Shown here piece by piece: positions 50,926-59,283 of a stretch of 64,000 nucleotides of DNA; the stretch's first letter is position 1, and the number at the start of each line of letters is the position of its first letter. The translations under genes and the position numbers were made by a program. The notes under the pieces are model-generated. The model made no database searches and had not been told where the DNA came from. It was given only the letters and a program-made list of their open reading frames with translations. This DNA is from Silanimonas sp. (GTDB taxonomy: Bacteria; Pseudomonadota; Gammaproteobacteria; Xanthomonadales; Xanthomonadaceae): assembly GCA_018334015.1 (NCBI GenBank), contig JAGXTI010000024.1, positions 1-64,000 on the forward strand, in the 5' to 3' direction.

Positions 50926-51585
50926 CTACTGGAATGTGTGCAGGCCTTCGGCCGGCAAGGCCAGCGCGGCCCGATGGCCTTCGGGGGCTTCGACATCATG
51001 CACCTGCCAGCAACCGTGCCGACCCAGATCGATCCGCACCGGCCCATCGCCCCAGCCCGGCTCCAGTCGCCGCAGACCGAAGCCCAGCCCCAGGCCGCTC
51101 GCTTTCAGCACGGCTTCCTTGCGCACCCAGGCGACGGTCAGGGCATCGATCTGCTGATCCGGATCGAGCGCCTGCCAGGCCTGGAAGGCCTCGGCAGCCA
51201 GCACCCGTGCCGCCAAGGCCGGGCGCGTCTGCTGGATGCGCGCCTCGAGATCGACCCCGACCGCGCAGTCGGCGATGGCCAGCAGGGCGTGGCCGCCGCA
51301 ATGGCTCAGGCTGTACTGCGGTGGCGGGTCGCTGCGACCCAGGGCCTGCCAACCGGCGGGATCGATCTGCGGCTTGCCGTTCGCCGCGCGCCGCAGGGGC
51401 AGTTGCGCGGGGTCGAACGCGAAACAGCGGGCCAGGCATTGCCGCACGAACACCAAAGCGGCCTGCTGACGCCGGCCTTGCAGGGCATCGCGCTTGCGCG
51501 CCACCCGCAGGCGCTCGGCTTCGTCGAGACAGTCGGCAGCCCCGGCCGGTCCATCGAGGTCGGCGTGGAACAGGAGCAGGCTCAT
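50926..51585 (-). CDS. 4'-phosphopantetheinyl transferase, Sfp type
   Basis: The 219-residue enzyme transfers phosphopantetheine from CoA to carrier proteins. Magnesium and CoA motifs GVDLEAR and WVRKEAVLKASGLGLGF are intact, and YSLSHCGGHALLAIA is the N-lobe motif. No carrier protein or polyketide/peptide synthase is in the window, so its targets lie elsewhere. It lies 49 nt before the TonB receptor on the same strand and just after the tRNA terminator. Confidence 0.9.
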   Translation of the reverse strand: MSLLLFHADLDGPAGAADCLDEAERLRVARKRDALQGRRQQAALVFVRQCLARCFAFDPAQLPLRRAANGKPQIDPAGWQALGRSDPPPQYSLSHCGGHALLAIADCAVGVDLEARIQQTRPALAARVLAAEAFQAWQALDPDQQIDALTVAWVRKEAVLKASGLGLGFGLRRLEPGWGDGPVRIDLGRHGCWQVHDVEAPEGHRAALALPAEGLHTFQ

Positions 51586-51595
51586 GCCCGGACGG

Positions 51596-51622
51596 AAAAA
51601 AGAAGGCACCCGCGAGGGTGCC
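51596..51622 (-). terminator. Terminator after tRNA-Val
   Basis: On the minus strand, GGCACCC pairs with GGGTGCC across a 4-nt loop (51605-51622) and is followed by TTCTTTTTT. Confidence 0.85.
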
Positions 51623-51628
51623 CCAAAG

Positions 51629-51703
51629 TGGTGGGCGGTACAGGTTTCGAACCTGTGACCCCTGCCGTGTGAAAGCAGTGCTCTACCGCTGAGCTAACCG
51701 CCC
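51629..51703 (-). tRNA. tRNA-Val (anticodon CAC)
   Basis: The cloverleaf folds on the minus strand: acceptor GGGCGGT with ACCGCCC, D-arm GCTC-AGCGGTA-GAGC, anticodon arm CTGCT-TTCACAC-GGCAG (anticodon CAC) and T-arm ACAGG-TTCGAAA-CCTGT. CCA is encoded in the DNA. It decodes GUG, an abundant codon in this GC-rich genome. Confidence 0.96.
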
Positions 51704-51766
51704 GGTCAAACCGAGGTCGCCGATCATACCCAGCCCGGCCGAGGCGGTCAACGCGGCACGGCCTGC

Positions 51767-53320
51767 TCACGATTTGCGCAGAGTGTCTTGACAGCCATGC
51801 CCGGCAAGCTCGTCAGCCACCCCGTCCCATGCCTGTCCAGACCTTTGTCCACAGCCCTTGTGGACAAGGGCCTCGGCGTAGGCCGGTGAAAGCCCATCCT
51901 CCCAGCCGGCCATCAGGGCGAGGTAGAGCAGCTTGTCGAATTCCGGCTCGAAGCGGCGGATCACCGAATCCGGGTCGGGCATCAGCTTGGCATCGGCGAT
52001 CAGGCCGAAGTGCACCTGACCGTCGTAGCTGAGGATGGAAACACCGAGGCCGATGCCGCCGGTCTGCGGCACCCAGAACATCATGTCGCTGATGCGGCAA
52101 CCGGCGAGGTAGAGCGGACTCTGCGGCCCCGGCACGTTGGTGGCCACGGCGCTCGCCTTGCGCGAGAACAGTTCGAGGGCCAGCCGTTGCAGCGGTGTCG
52201 GTGCCATGCCCAATGCGGCGAGCAGGCCAAAGGCCATGATGGCTTGACGCGATTTGCGCAACTGCCGCATGTGGGCGGCCACCGCCTCCAGCCGGGCGAT
52301 CGGGTTCGGCTCGCCCACCGGCAGTTCGAGAAACACCAGACCGAAGTGGTTGCCGAGCTGCTTGGCGTGTTCGAGCGGTCGCAGATTGACCGGCACGGTG
52401 ACGCGGATGCTGCGACCGTCCAGCACTTCGCCGCGCTCCAGCAGGTAGGTGCGGAACGCGCCGGCCACCGAGGCCAACAGCACATCGTTGACGGTGCATT
52501 GGAAAGCCCGTCCCACCGCCTTGACATCGGCGAGCTTGAGTGGCTCGGCCCAGGCACAGCGCTTGCTGACCCCGAGCGGCGATTTCAGCACCGTCGGCGG
52601 GTCGTCCGGCAGGGCCAGGGCATGGGCCAGTTCGCGGGCCAGCTCCATGCCCTCGTTGGCGACCACCGCCGCCAGGCTCGGATCGCGATAGAAATCGAGG
52701 CCTTTCTCCAGCACCTTTTCGCCCATCTCGACGTAACGGCCGATCACGCCGACGCGCTGGGCGACCTTGGCGTGCTCGGCCTTCTTGAGCCAGCGTTTGA
52801 CCAACGGCTCGGCCTTCTGCGGCCGTGCTTCGACATCGGTCATCGACAGCAGCACCTGCACCAGCGCGATCCCGTCAGCGTAGCAATGGTGGATCCGGCA
52901 GACCAGCGCCGAGCCGCTGCCGTAGCGTTCGACCAGGTGGAACTGCCAGAGCGGCTTGCTCGCATCCAGCGGGGTGCTGGCCATCTGGCTGACGAAACGT
53001 TCCAGTTCGCGCTTGCCGCCACGCCCAGGCAGGGCGGAAAGCCGAACATGCCAATCAAGATCGAAGTCCGGATCGGTTTCCCACTGCGGCCCCATCGCCG
53101 ACTCGACCACCTTCTGGCGGAAGCGCGGATAGGCCAGGAACCGGTCGCGGACCAGTCGTTTCAGTCGTTCGATCGCCAGCGGGCTGTCGAACATCATCAC
53201 CGAGGTGATCATCATCAGGTTGGTGCTGCGCTCCATGCGCAGCCAGGCCGTATCGACCCGAGACATCGGCTCGCGTTTGTTGCGGCGCGGCACAACCGGC
53301 CCCGTCTGCTTCGCCATCAT
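51767..53320 (-). CDS. Wax ester synthase / diacylglycerol acyltransferase (WS/DGAT)
   Basis: The 517-residue acyltransferase makes wax esters or triacylglycerol from acyl-CoA and a fatty alcohol or diacylglycerol. The catalytic motif HHCYADG (about 144-150; HHxxxDG) is intact. PLW near 123-125, NDVLLASVAGA and NVPGPQSPLYLAG are also typical. The N-terminal MSRVDTAWLRMER is the classical start of the first acyl-CoA binding region. Two ATGs are adjacent (53320, 53317), preceded by GGAGAGG. It suggests storage lipids. It is followed on the other side by an SDR remnant. Confidence 0.93.
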   Translation of the reverse strand: MMAKQTGPVVPRRNKREPMSRVDTAWLRMERSTNLMMITSVMMFDSPLAIERLKRLVRDRFLAYPRFRQKVVESAMGPQWETDPDFDLDWHVRLSALPGRGGKRELERFVSQMASTPLDASKPLWQFHLVERYGSGSALVCRIHHCYADGIALVQVLLSMTDVEARPQKAEPLVKRWLKKAEHAKVAQRVGVIGRYVEMGEKVLEKGLDFYRDPSLAAVVANEGMELARELAHALALPDDPPTVLKSPLGVSKRCAWAEPLKLADVKAVGRAFQCTVNDVLLASVAGAFRTYLLERGEVLDGRSIRVTVPVNLRPLEHAKQLGNHFGLVFLELPVGEPNPIARLEAVAAHMRQLRKSRQAIMAFGLLAALGMAPTPLQRLALELFSRKASAVATNVPGPQSPLYLAGCRISDMMFWVPQTGGIGLGVSILSYDGQVHFGLIADAKLMPDPDSVIRRFEPEFDKLLYLALMAGWEDGLSPAYAEALVHKGCGQRSGQAWDGVADELAGHGCQDTLRKS

Positions 53321-53351
53321 CCTCTCCGTTTCCGGCAGGATGCCGCGCCGC

Positions 53352-53438
53352 TCAGTCCTCCGGCAAGGACTTCGGGCCGGAATAGGTCACCCGGGCCTCG
53401 GCGAAGCCGCCGTCCAGCGCGATGACCTGGCCGTTGAT
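53352..53438 (-). pseudogene. Remnant of a short-chain dehydrogenase gene (C-terminal end)
   Basis: The last 28 codons of an SDR-type enzyme survive: INGQVIALDGGFAEARVTYS and then GPKSLPED before the TGA at 53352. Just upstream in the same frame stands a TGA where such proteins usually have Trp or Tyr, and further upstream a TAA. No N-terminal part is found between here and the IS element 80 nt away. It was probably the upstream neighbour of the WS/DGAT gene before rearrangement. Confidence 0.7.
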
Positions 53439-53519
53439 TCAGTCGTCGGGGCGAACTTATCGAGGCTGCGGTCGACCCGTTCGAGCTCATGGGTGGTTTG
53501 AGAGTGCGCCGAGCCGGTG

Positions 53520-53550
53520 CAGTCTTTTCCAATTCAGGTATGAGCCTGGA
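53520..53550 (+). repeat. Left terminal inverted repeat of the IS
   Basis: CAGTCTT, TCCAA and AGGTATGAGCCTGGA occur in order and reappear inverted at 54978-55006. Confidence 0.75.
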
Positions 53551-53640
53551 GCGGTAGGGCTTTGACTGGCGGCGAGTCGATCGTGGGTAGGGGTACCGAG
53601 TGTAGTCCGGATAGGCTGAGTGGCGGTGTCGCCGGCGGAT

Positions 53641-54900
53641 TCAGGCGGATCGTCTGCTTGCTGTTTTGAACAGCGCGTTGCGTGCCTGCTGGACGGCCTC
53701 GGCGGCTTGGACGTCGGTTTGCTGCTTGGCCTGTTCGTGCAGAGCGAGCAGGGTGATGCCCGGCCGCAGGAAGCGCTGGGCATCGGGCAGGCTGGACAGC
53801 TTGTCCAGCGGCGTCATGGCGTCTTTGGCACGGTAGACCGGTTTGCTGCGTCCGGGTTTCTTCGGATCGGGCTGCTCGCTGGCGAACAGGCAGGGCCGGT
53901 GGAAGTTGAGGAACGGGTTGAGGGTGTCGCGGCAGAAGGCGTTGAAGCGCGCAGCCTGCGGTTGCGGGATGTGCGTGTAGCCGAACAGCTTGCGCACGAC
54001 GGCGCCGTTCTTGGTTTCGGCCAAGCCGTTGTCGTTGCTGCGTCGGGGCCGGCTGCGGGTGAATTCGGCGTTGAGTTTGCCGAGCAGTCCGGCGACCTTG
54101 TGGTTGACGTATTCGCTGCCGTTGTCGGCGTGGAAGCCGAGGATCCGGAACGGGAAGCTGTCGAGCATCTGCGCGATCACCGGCAGCAGATGCGCTTCCG
54201 AGAGGGTCTGCACGCTGGCGACGACCTGCCATTGGCTGACGCAGTCGACGGCGTTGATGTGGTACAGGCCCTTGATGCCGTCGAGGTCGCCCTGGTGCAC
54301 GCTGTCGATGCGGATGAAGCCGGGCCGGCCGTCGGGCACCGGCGCGCGACGCACGCCGATGCCGATGGCCTGGGTGGGCCGGGTCTTGGTCAGCGCGACC
54401 CGCTCGACCCGGTAGCCGGCACTGCGCCGCAGGTTGTACAGATGCGCCACCGACAACGCCGCCAGCCGGGCGTAGCGGGCATCGCCATGGATCGCATGTT
54501 GGCGCCGCAGTACGCAGGCCGTGGCTGGCCCGGAGAGCGTGTCCATGACCCGGTCGACCTGTGCCAGCAGGGCGACATCGGCGGCGCTGTACTTGCGCGC
54601 AAAAGCGTGCGCCGGGGCCACGTAGCGTTTGCGCAGCGACGCCCCAGCGCACCAGCGCTGCACCAGCCGCGTGATCTGGGCGCGGCTGTAGCCGCTCAGG
54701 TGTTGCAGATAGGCGAGCACCGCGCCCCGGTCGGCGCGTTTGAGCTGGCGGTACGCCAGGCGCTTGAGCACCGCTGCGATCCATGCGTAACGCTCCGCAT
54801 CATCCTGGGCGCAGCGGAACTCCAGTGCGGTCGTGCCTGCCAGCACCTCGCGCACCTGCGTCAGCGTGCGCACCTGAGATTCGTTCATGTCGATCACCAT
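53641..54900 (-). CDS. DDE integrase-type transposase
   Basis: The protein of about 419 residues has an N-terminal helical, HTH-like part (HLSGYSRAQITRLVQRW) and an rve-type integrase core. Probable DDE residues are in RIDSVHQGDL, FHADNGSEYVN and GLAETKNGAVVRK. A basic, proline-rich C-terminus follows. It resembles the integrase-superfamily transposases related to IS3/IS481 groups; the exact IS family was not identified. The frame is intact. ATG 54900 or 54888 are the likely starts; an ATG at 54951 falls within the repeat region. Confidence 0.85.
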   Translation of the reverse strand: MVIDMNESQVRTLTQVREVLAGTTALEFRCAQDDAERYAWIAAVLKRLAYRQLKRADRGAVLAYLQHLSGYSRAQITRLVQRWCAGASLRKRYVAPAHAFARKYSAADVALLAQVDRVMDTLSGPATACVLRRQHAIHGDARYARLAALSVAHLYNLRRSAGYRVERVALTKTRPTQAIGIGVRRAPVPDGRPGFIRIDSVHQGDLDGIKGLYHINAVDCVSQWQVVASVQTLSEAHLLPVIAQMLDSFPFRILGFHADNGSEYVNHKVAGLLGKLNAEFTRSRPRRSNDNGLAETKNGAVVRKLFGYTHIPQPQAARFNAFCRDTLNPFLNFHRPCLFASEQPDPKKPGRSKPVYRAKDAMTPLDKLSSLPDAQRFLRPGITLLALHEQAKQQTDVQAAEAVQQARNALFKTASRRSA

Positions 54901-54940
54901 GGCTGTGATGATCGACCCGGCCTGCCAGCCGACGGCCCCC

Positions 54941-54962
54941 TCCAGGCTCACACCTCGTTGGA
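54941..54962 (-). repeat. Extra internal copy of the IS terminal repeat core
   Basis: This 22-bp copy of the repeat core (TCCAA...GAGCCTGGA orientation, inverted) differs from the right-end copy by one base and lies 16 nt from it in the same orientation. Confidence 0.75.
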
Positions 54963-54977
54963 ATCAGGGACGGGCGT

Positions 54978-55006
54978 CCAGGCTCATACCTCGTTGGACA
55001 AGACTG
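54978..55006 (-). repeat. Right terminal inverted repeat of the IS
   Basis: This is the inverted copy of the left repeat, ending with CAGTCTT on the minus strand (AAGACTG on plus, 55000-55006). Confidence 0.75.
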
Positions 55007-55106
55007 GTGCTTGCGCGACCACCGCCTACCTGACAGGATGGCCGGGAGCGCCGGCCGCTGTCGACGGCGGATGCACTCTGATGAACATTGCCTCCAAGGA
55101 ATCACC

Positions 55107-55466
55107 ATGACACGCTGGAAGCTGATCGCCACCGCTGCGCTGGCGCTGCAACTGCTCGCTGCACCGCCGAGCCTGCGGGCCCATGCGCAGCCCGAAGGCT
55201 CGTACCCCGAACACGGCGCAGTCCTCGACCAGCGTCCGACGCGCATCGCGATCTGGTTCGACCACCCGATGCGGCTGACGCTGTTCGAGCTGCGCGGGCC
55301 CGCCGGCGTCGTCGCGCTCAGCGCACGACCCGGCGCGACCGCGGTCAGCCGCTTCGAAGCGGTGCCGGCCGCGCCGATGCCGCCCGGGCGCTACACCGTG
55401 CGCTGGCGCGGCCTGGCGCCCGACGGTCACGTGATGGCCGACGATTTCGACTTCACGCTGCGCTGA
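55107..55466 (+). CDS. copC: CopC-domain copper-binding protein
   Basis: The 119-residue periplasmic protein has a signal peptide (KLIATAALALQLLAAPPSLRAHA) and a small beta-sandwich with CopC motifs: RAHAQPEGSYPEHGAVL at the mature start, IAIWFDHPM, and the C-terminal YTVRWRGLAPDGHVMADDFDFTL with the DGH copper site. It passes or binds copper in the periplasm with CopD. ATG 55107 is preceded by CAAGGA. It begins 100 nt after the IS element and is followed after 17 nt by copD. Confidence 0.88.
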   Translation: MTRWKLIATAALALQLLAAPPSLRAHAQPEGSYPEHGAVLDQRPTRIAIWFDHPMRLTLFELRGPAGVVALSARPGATAVSRFEAVPAAPMPPGRYTVRWRGLAPDGHVMADDFDFTLR

Positions 55467-55483
55467 GCACAGCGGCGCTTGCC

Positions 55484-56383
55484 ATGCTCGAAGTCGTCGC
55501 CGGCCTCGACGCCTGGGCTTGGCTGCTGGTGCTGGCCACCGCCGGCCTGTACGCCAGCACACTGGTCGCCGCCGGCGCCAGCCTGTTCCGACTGGTCTTC
55601 GTCGACCCCGCCTTGCCCGGACACCGCACCGGCTGCCGGGCGACGATCGCCGTGGCGGCCTGGCTGGCGATCGCGCTGGCGCTGCTGCTGGCGCCGCTGC
55701 AGGCCGGCCACCTCGCCGGCGGCACGCTGGCCGGCGCCGTCGACCCGGTGCTGCTGGCCGCCGTCGTCGAGACCGGCCAGGGCCCGCGCATCGCGCTGCT
55801 GCTCGGCGGCCTGCTGCTGCTGCACGGCATGCTCGCCGGGCCCGCCCACGCGCGCCTGGGCCAGGCCGCCGGCGCCCTCGGCGTGGCCCTGATCGTGGCC
55901 TCCTACACCCAGGTCGGGCACACGGTCAGCGGCGAGCCGCGCTGGTTGCTGGCCGGCCTGCTCGCGCTGCACCTGAGCGCCGTCGCATTCTGGGCCGGCG
56001 CGCTGATCCCGCTGTACCGGATCGTCGGCGATCCGGCCGCACCGCAGCAGACCGCGCGCACGCTGCTGCGCTTCGGCCAGGTCGCCACCGGCGTCGTCGC
56101 CGGCCTGGTCGCCGCGGCGGCCGCGCTGGCGTGGCTGCTGCTGGGGGGCTGGCCGGCCTGGCCGCCGGGCGCCTACGCGCAGGCCCTCGGGCTCAAGCTG
56201 GGCCTGCTGCTGCTGCTGCTGGTTTGCGCCGCAGCCAACCGCTGGTGGCTGGTGCCCGCATTCCAGCGCGCCCAACCCGGCGCCGGGCGGCGCTTGCGCG
56301 CGAGCATCGCGCTCGAGGCGCTGCTGGTGCTTGGCATCCTGCTCGTGACGGCCTTGCTGACGACGACCCTGCCGCCGCGCTGA
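55484..56383 (+). CDS. copD: CopD-family copper resistance membrane protein
   Basis: The 299-residue inner-membrane protein has about eight hydrophobic segments. Typical CopD features are the histidine-containing segment SYTQVGHTVSGEPRWLLAGLLALHLSAVAFWAGALIPL and the C-terminal LLLLLVCAAANRWWLVPAF. It is thought to import copper from CopC. It lies 17 nt after copC. The paired genes have a very GC-rich, Ala-rich composition, more so than the neighbouring metabolic genes. Confidence 0.87.
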   Translation: MLEVVAGLDAWAWLLVLATAGLYASTLVAAGASLFRLVFVDPALPGHRTGCRATIAVAAWLAIALALLLAPLQAGHLAGGTLAGAVDPVLLAAVVETGQGPRIALLLGGLLLLHGMLAGPAHARLGQAAGALGVALIVASYTQVGHTVSGEPRWLLAGLLALHLSAVAFWAGALIPLYRIVGDPAAPQQTARTLLRFGQVATGVVAGLVAAAAALAWLLLGGWPAWPPGAYAQALGLKLGLLLLLLVCAAANRWWLVPAFQRAQPGAGRRLRASIALEALLVLGILLVTALLTTTLPPR

Positions 56384-56484
56384 GCCCCGCACGGCGACAT
56401 GGTGCGATTCTCGGCCCGTCACCGTGCAGGCCGTGTGGGGGTTTGCCTTGCGGCGCCTCGCCGCGTCGGCGCGCGACCGGCCCG

Positions 56485-56490
56485 TACAAT
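56485..56490 (+). promoter_or_regulatory. -10 element of alr, leaderless spacing
   Basis: TACAAT ends 6 nt before the alr ATG (56497), so transcription would start at the start codon. Confidence 0.5.
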
Positions 56491-56496
56491 CCGCCC

Positions 56497-57636
56497 ATGT
56501 CCGATCTGACCAGCCAGCGCCCGACCCGCGTCCGCGTCGACCTGGGTGCCCTCGCCCACAACCTCCAGGCGATCCGCGCCCGCGTCGGCGTGCCGGTGAT
56601 GGCGATCATCAAGGCCAACGCCTACGGCCACGGGCTGGTCCCTGTGGCGCGCCACCTCGAGGCCTGCGGCGTCGACCAGCTCGGCGTGGCCTTCGTCGAG
56701 GAAGGGGTGGCGCTGCGCCGTGCCGGCGTGCGGACGCCGATCCTCGTGATGGGGGGCGTCTATGGCCGCCAGCTCGGCGAGTTCATCGCGCACGACCTCG
56801 AGATCACGGTGTCGTCGATCGACAAGCTGCGATTGGCCGAGGCCGCGGCCGAGTCGCTGGGCCGCAAGGCCGTGGTGCACCTGAAGATCGACACCGGCAT
56901 GAACCGCATCGGCGTGCAGAGCGATCGCTGCGCGCCCTTCCTCGAGGCCGCGCTGGCCTCGCGCTGGTGCACGGTCAAGGGCCTGTACTCGCATCTCGCC
57001 TGCGCCGACGACCCCGCTCACCCGATGACCGCGCTGCAGCGCGAGCGCTTCCTCGAGGCCTGCGCCGAGGCCGAGCGGATCAGCGCGCGGCTCGGCGTGC
57101 CGATGCCGATCCGGCACCTCGCCAACTCGGGGGGCGTGCTGCACTTCCCGGACACCTGGCTCGACATGGTCCGCCCCGGCATCGCGCTCTACGGCACCCT
57201 GCCCGACCCGGCCTCGCGCGACACGGTGGGCCTGAAACCCGTGCTCTCGCTGACCTCGCGCGTCGTCTACTTCAAGGTCGTGCGCGCCGGTGCCACCGTC
57301 AGCTACGGCGCCACCTGGACGGCAGCCACCGACACCCGCGTCGTCACCATCCCGATCGGCTACGGCGACGGCTGGCCGCGTGCCCTGTCATCGAAAGGCG
57401 AGGTGCTGGTGCGCGGTGGCCGACGGCCCATCGTCGGGCGCATCTGCATGGACCAGTTCATGGTCGATCTCGGAGCCAGCGGCACGGCCTACAACGAGGA
57501 CGAGGTGGTGCTGATCGGCCGGCAGGGCGACCAGGCGATCAGCGTCGAGGCGGTGGCCGCGGCCGCCGGCACCATCCCCTACGAGATCCTGACCGGCCTG
57601 AACGAACGCATCCCGCGCGAATACCGGATCGACTGA
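56497..57636 (+). CDS. alr: Alanine racemase
   Basis: The 379-residue fold-type III PLP enzyme makes D-alanine for peptidoglycan. The PLP lysine is in MAIIKANAYGHG near residue 34-40; the second catalytic base, Tyr, is in TVSYGATWTA; RICMDQFMVDL is the C-terminal signature. The long open frame before ATG 56497 is another gene's shadow. It is convergent with dnaB, as in many Xanthomonas-type genomes, with 27 nt between. Confidence 0.95.
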   Translation: MSDLTSQRPTRVRVDLGALAHNLQAIRARVGVPVMAIIKANAYGHGLVPVARHLEACGVDQLGVAFVEEGVALRRAGVRTPILVMGGVYGRQLGEFIAHDLEITVSSIDKLRLAEAAAESLGRKAVVHLKIDTGMNRIGVQSDRCAPFLEAALASRWCTVKGLYSHLACADDPAHPMTALQRERFLEACAEAERISARLGVPMPIRHLANSGGVLHFPDTWLDMVRPGIALYGTLPDPASRDTVGLKPVLSLTSRVVYFKVVRAGATVSYGATWTAATDTRVVTIPIGYGDGWPRALSSKGEVLVRGGRRPIVGRICMDQFMVDLGASGTAYNEDEVVLIGRQGDQAISVEAVAAAAGTIPYEILTGLNERIPREYRID

Positions 57637-57663
57637 AGGCCGGCCGGGGCCGGCGCGCCCCGC

Positions 57664-59067
57664 TCAGCCCCCGCCGCGCTCGAAACTGCCCACGGCATCG
57701 CGCGCCAGGTTGTCGAAGCGCGTGTACTCGCCGAAGAACTTGAGCTTGACCGTGCCGGTGGCGCCGTTGCGGTGCTTGCTGATGATGATCTCGGCCAGGC
57801 CCTTGTCGGTGCTGTCCTTGTGGTAGTACTCGTCGCGGTAGATGAACACGATGATGTCGGCGTCCTGCTCGATAGCACCCGATTCGCGCAGGTCCGACAT
57901 GACCGGCCGTTTGTCGGTGCGCGATTCGAGGCCGCGGTTCAACTGCGAGAGCGCGATCACCGGCACGTTCAGCTCCTTGGCCATGGCCTTGAGCGAGCGG
58001 CTGATCTCGGAGATCTCGGTGGCGCGGTTCTCGCTGTTGCCCGGCACCTGCATCAGCTGCAGGTAGTCGACCACGATCAGGCCGAGGTCGTGCTCGCGCT
58101 TGAGCCTGCGCGCCTTCGACAGCAGCTTGGCCGGCGACAGGGCCGGCTCGTCGTCGATGAAGATCCGGGCTTCGGCCAGCATCTTCATGGCCGAGGTGAC
58201 CCGTGGCCAGTCCTCGTCCTCCAACTGGCCGGTCTTGAGCCGGCCGGCATTGATCCGGCCGAACGAAGAGATCAGACGGAAGGCGAGCTGGTTGGCCGAC
58301 ATCTCCATCGAGAACACCACCACCGCCTTCTTGCTCTTCAGTGCCGCGTACTCGGCCATGTTGAGCGCCAGGGTGGTCTTGCCCATCGCCGGACGCGCCG
58401 CCAGCACGATCAGGTCGGAGGGTTGCAGGCCGGCGGTCATCTCGTCGAAGTCGTGGAAGCCGGTCGGCAGGCCGGTGACCGTGCCCTGCGACTCGTAGCG
58501 CACCTGCAGGATCTCGAAGGCCTCCTTCACCGCGTCCTTGAGCGGCACGATGTCCCTGCGGCCGCTGCGGTTCTGGTCGGCGATCCGGAACACCCGCTGT
58601 TCGGCCTCGGCGAGCAGATCGGGGGTCTCGCGGTCGCCGGGGGCGAAGCCGTCCTCGGTGATCTGGGTACCGACCTCGATCAGGCTGCGCAGTACCGATT
58701 TGTCGCGAACGATCTCGGCGTAAGTACGGATGTTCGCGGCGGAGGGCGTGGTCTGCACCAGCTCGACGAGGTAGGCGGTGCCACCGACCTGCTCGCCCAA
58801 GGCATGGGCATCGAACCAGTCGCCCAGGGTAACGGCATCGAAGGGCTTGTTCTTCTCCGCCAGCTCGCTCACCGCCTTGAAGATCAGCTGGTGGTCGCGG
58901 CGGTAGAAGTCGCGATAGTCGAGCAGGTCGAGGATCCGGTCGAGGGCCTGCGGATCGAGCATCAGGCCGCCCAGCACGGCCTGCTCGGCATCGATGGAGT
59001 GCGGCGGCACACGCAGGGCTTCGATGCGGGCATCGAGCGGCGGACGGGAGGGCAATCGTGCGGCCAT
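57664..59067 (-). CDS. dnaB: Replicative DNA helicase DnaB
   Basis: The 467-residue hexameric helicase has the N-terminal domain (about 15-170; PHSIDAEQAVLGGLMLD) and the RecA-like motor with Walker A AARPAMGKTTLALNMAEYA and Walker B LIVVDYLQLM. GSGAIEQDADIIVFIYRDEYY is the arginine-finger region (RESGAIEQDAD). No intein is present. The start is ATG 59067. A consensus DnaA box lies about 80 nt upstream. Confidence 0.96.
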   Translation of the reverse strand: MAARLPSRPPLDARIEALRVPPHSIDAEQAVLGGLMLDPQALDRILDLLDYRDFYRRDHQLIFKAVSELAEKNKPFDAVTLGDWFDAHALGEQVGGTAYLVELVQTTPSAANIRTYAEIVRDKSVLRSLIEVGTQITEDGFAPGDRETPDLLAEAEQRVFRIADQNRSGRRDIVPLKDAVKEAFEILQVRYESQGTVTGLPTGFHDFDEMTAGLQPSDLIVLAARPAMGKTTLALNMAEYAALKSKKAVVVFSMEMSANQLAFRLISSFGRINAGRLKTGQLEDEDWPRVTSAMKMLAEARIFIDDEPALSPAKLLSKARRLKREHDLGLIVVDYLQLMQVPGNSENRATEISEISRSLKAMAKELNVPVIALSQLNRGLESRTDKRPVMSDLRESGAIEQDADIIVFIYRDEYYHKDSTDKGLAEIIISKHRNGATGTVKLKFFGEYTRFDNLARDAVGSFERGGG

Positions 59068-59148
59068 ATCGGAGGGTCGGGGTCAGCTCGCGGTCCACGC
59101 GGCCCGACAGCTTAGGTGCGGAGCCGCTGCGGGGGTTGCAGACAAGTC

Positions 59149-59157
59149 TGTGGATAA
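59149..59157 (-). promoter_or_regulatory. DnaA box upstream of dnaB
   Basis: The minus strand reads TTATCCACA, the exact consensus DnaA box. It lies in the 216-nt gap between rplI and dnaB, about 82 nt before the dnaB start, in the leader or promoter region. No second perfect box was found in this gap. Confidence 0.6.
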
Positions 59158-59235
59158 GCCGTGGGTATCAGACCGCGTGGCGGTCTCACCGTCTGCGACG
59201 CCGCCCCAACGGTGTGTGGTGATCCGCACCAACGA

Positions 59236-59261
59236 CAACGGGCGCCTCGCGGCGCCCGTTG
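59236..59261 (-). terminator. Strong hairpin after rplI
   Basis: CAACGGGCGCC (59236-59246) and GGCGCCCGTTG (59251-59261) form an 11-bp stem with a TCGC loop, just after rplI. There is no T-run, only TCGTT, so termination may need Rho, or the stem may protect the mRNA end. Confidence 0.55.
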
Positions 59262-59283
59262 TGGCCGATGCAAGGCGGATGGA

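Larger units (their letters stand above)
53520..55006 (-). mobile_element. Integrase-type insertion sequence, complete (about 1.49 kb)
   Basis: One transposase gene lies between near-perfect terminal inverted repeats. The left end (53520) begins CAGTCTT and then TCCAA and AGGTATGAGCCTGGA; the right end (inverted, ending 55006) shows the same parts with one base fewer between TCCAA and AGG. A third copy of the repeat core lies just inside the right end. A GTG triplet flanks both ends, too short to call a target duplication safely. Confidence 0.75.

Noticed and set aside
51629-51703. tRNA-Val as an integration site for a genomic island
   Set aside because: No direct repeat of the tRNA 3' end and no site-specific integrase gene were found nearby; the IS at 53520 is separate.
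53439-53519. Search for a further gene piece between the SDR remnant and the IS
   Set aside because: All frames are short and show no recognisable motif; I see nothing to support a feature here.
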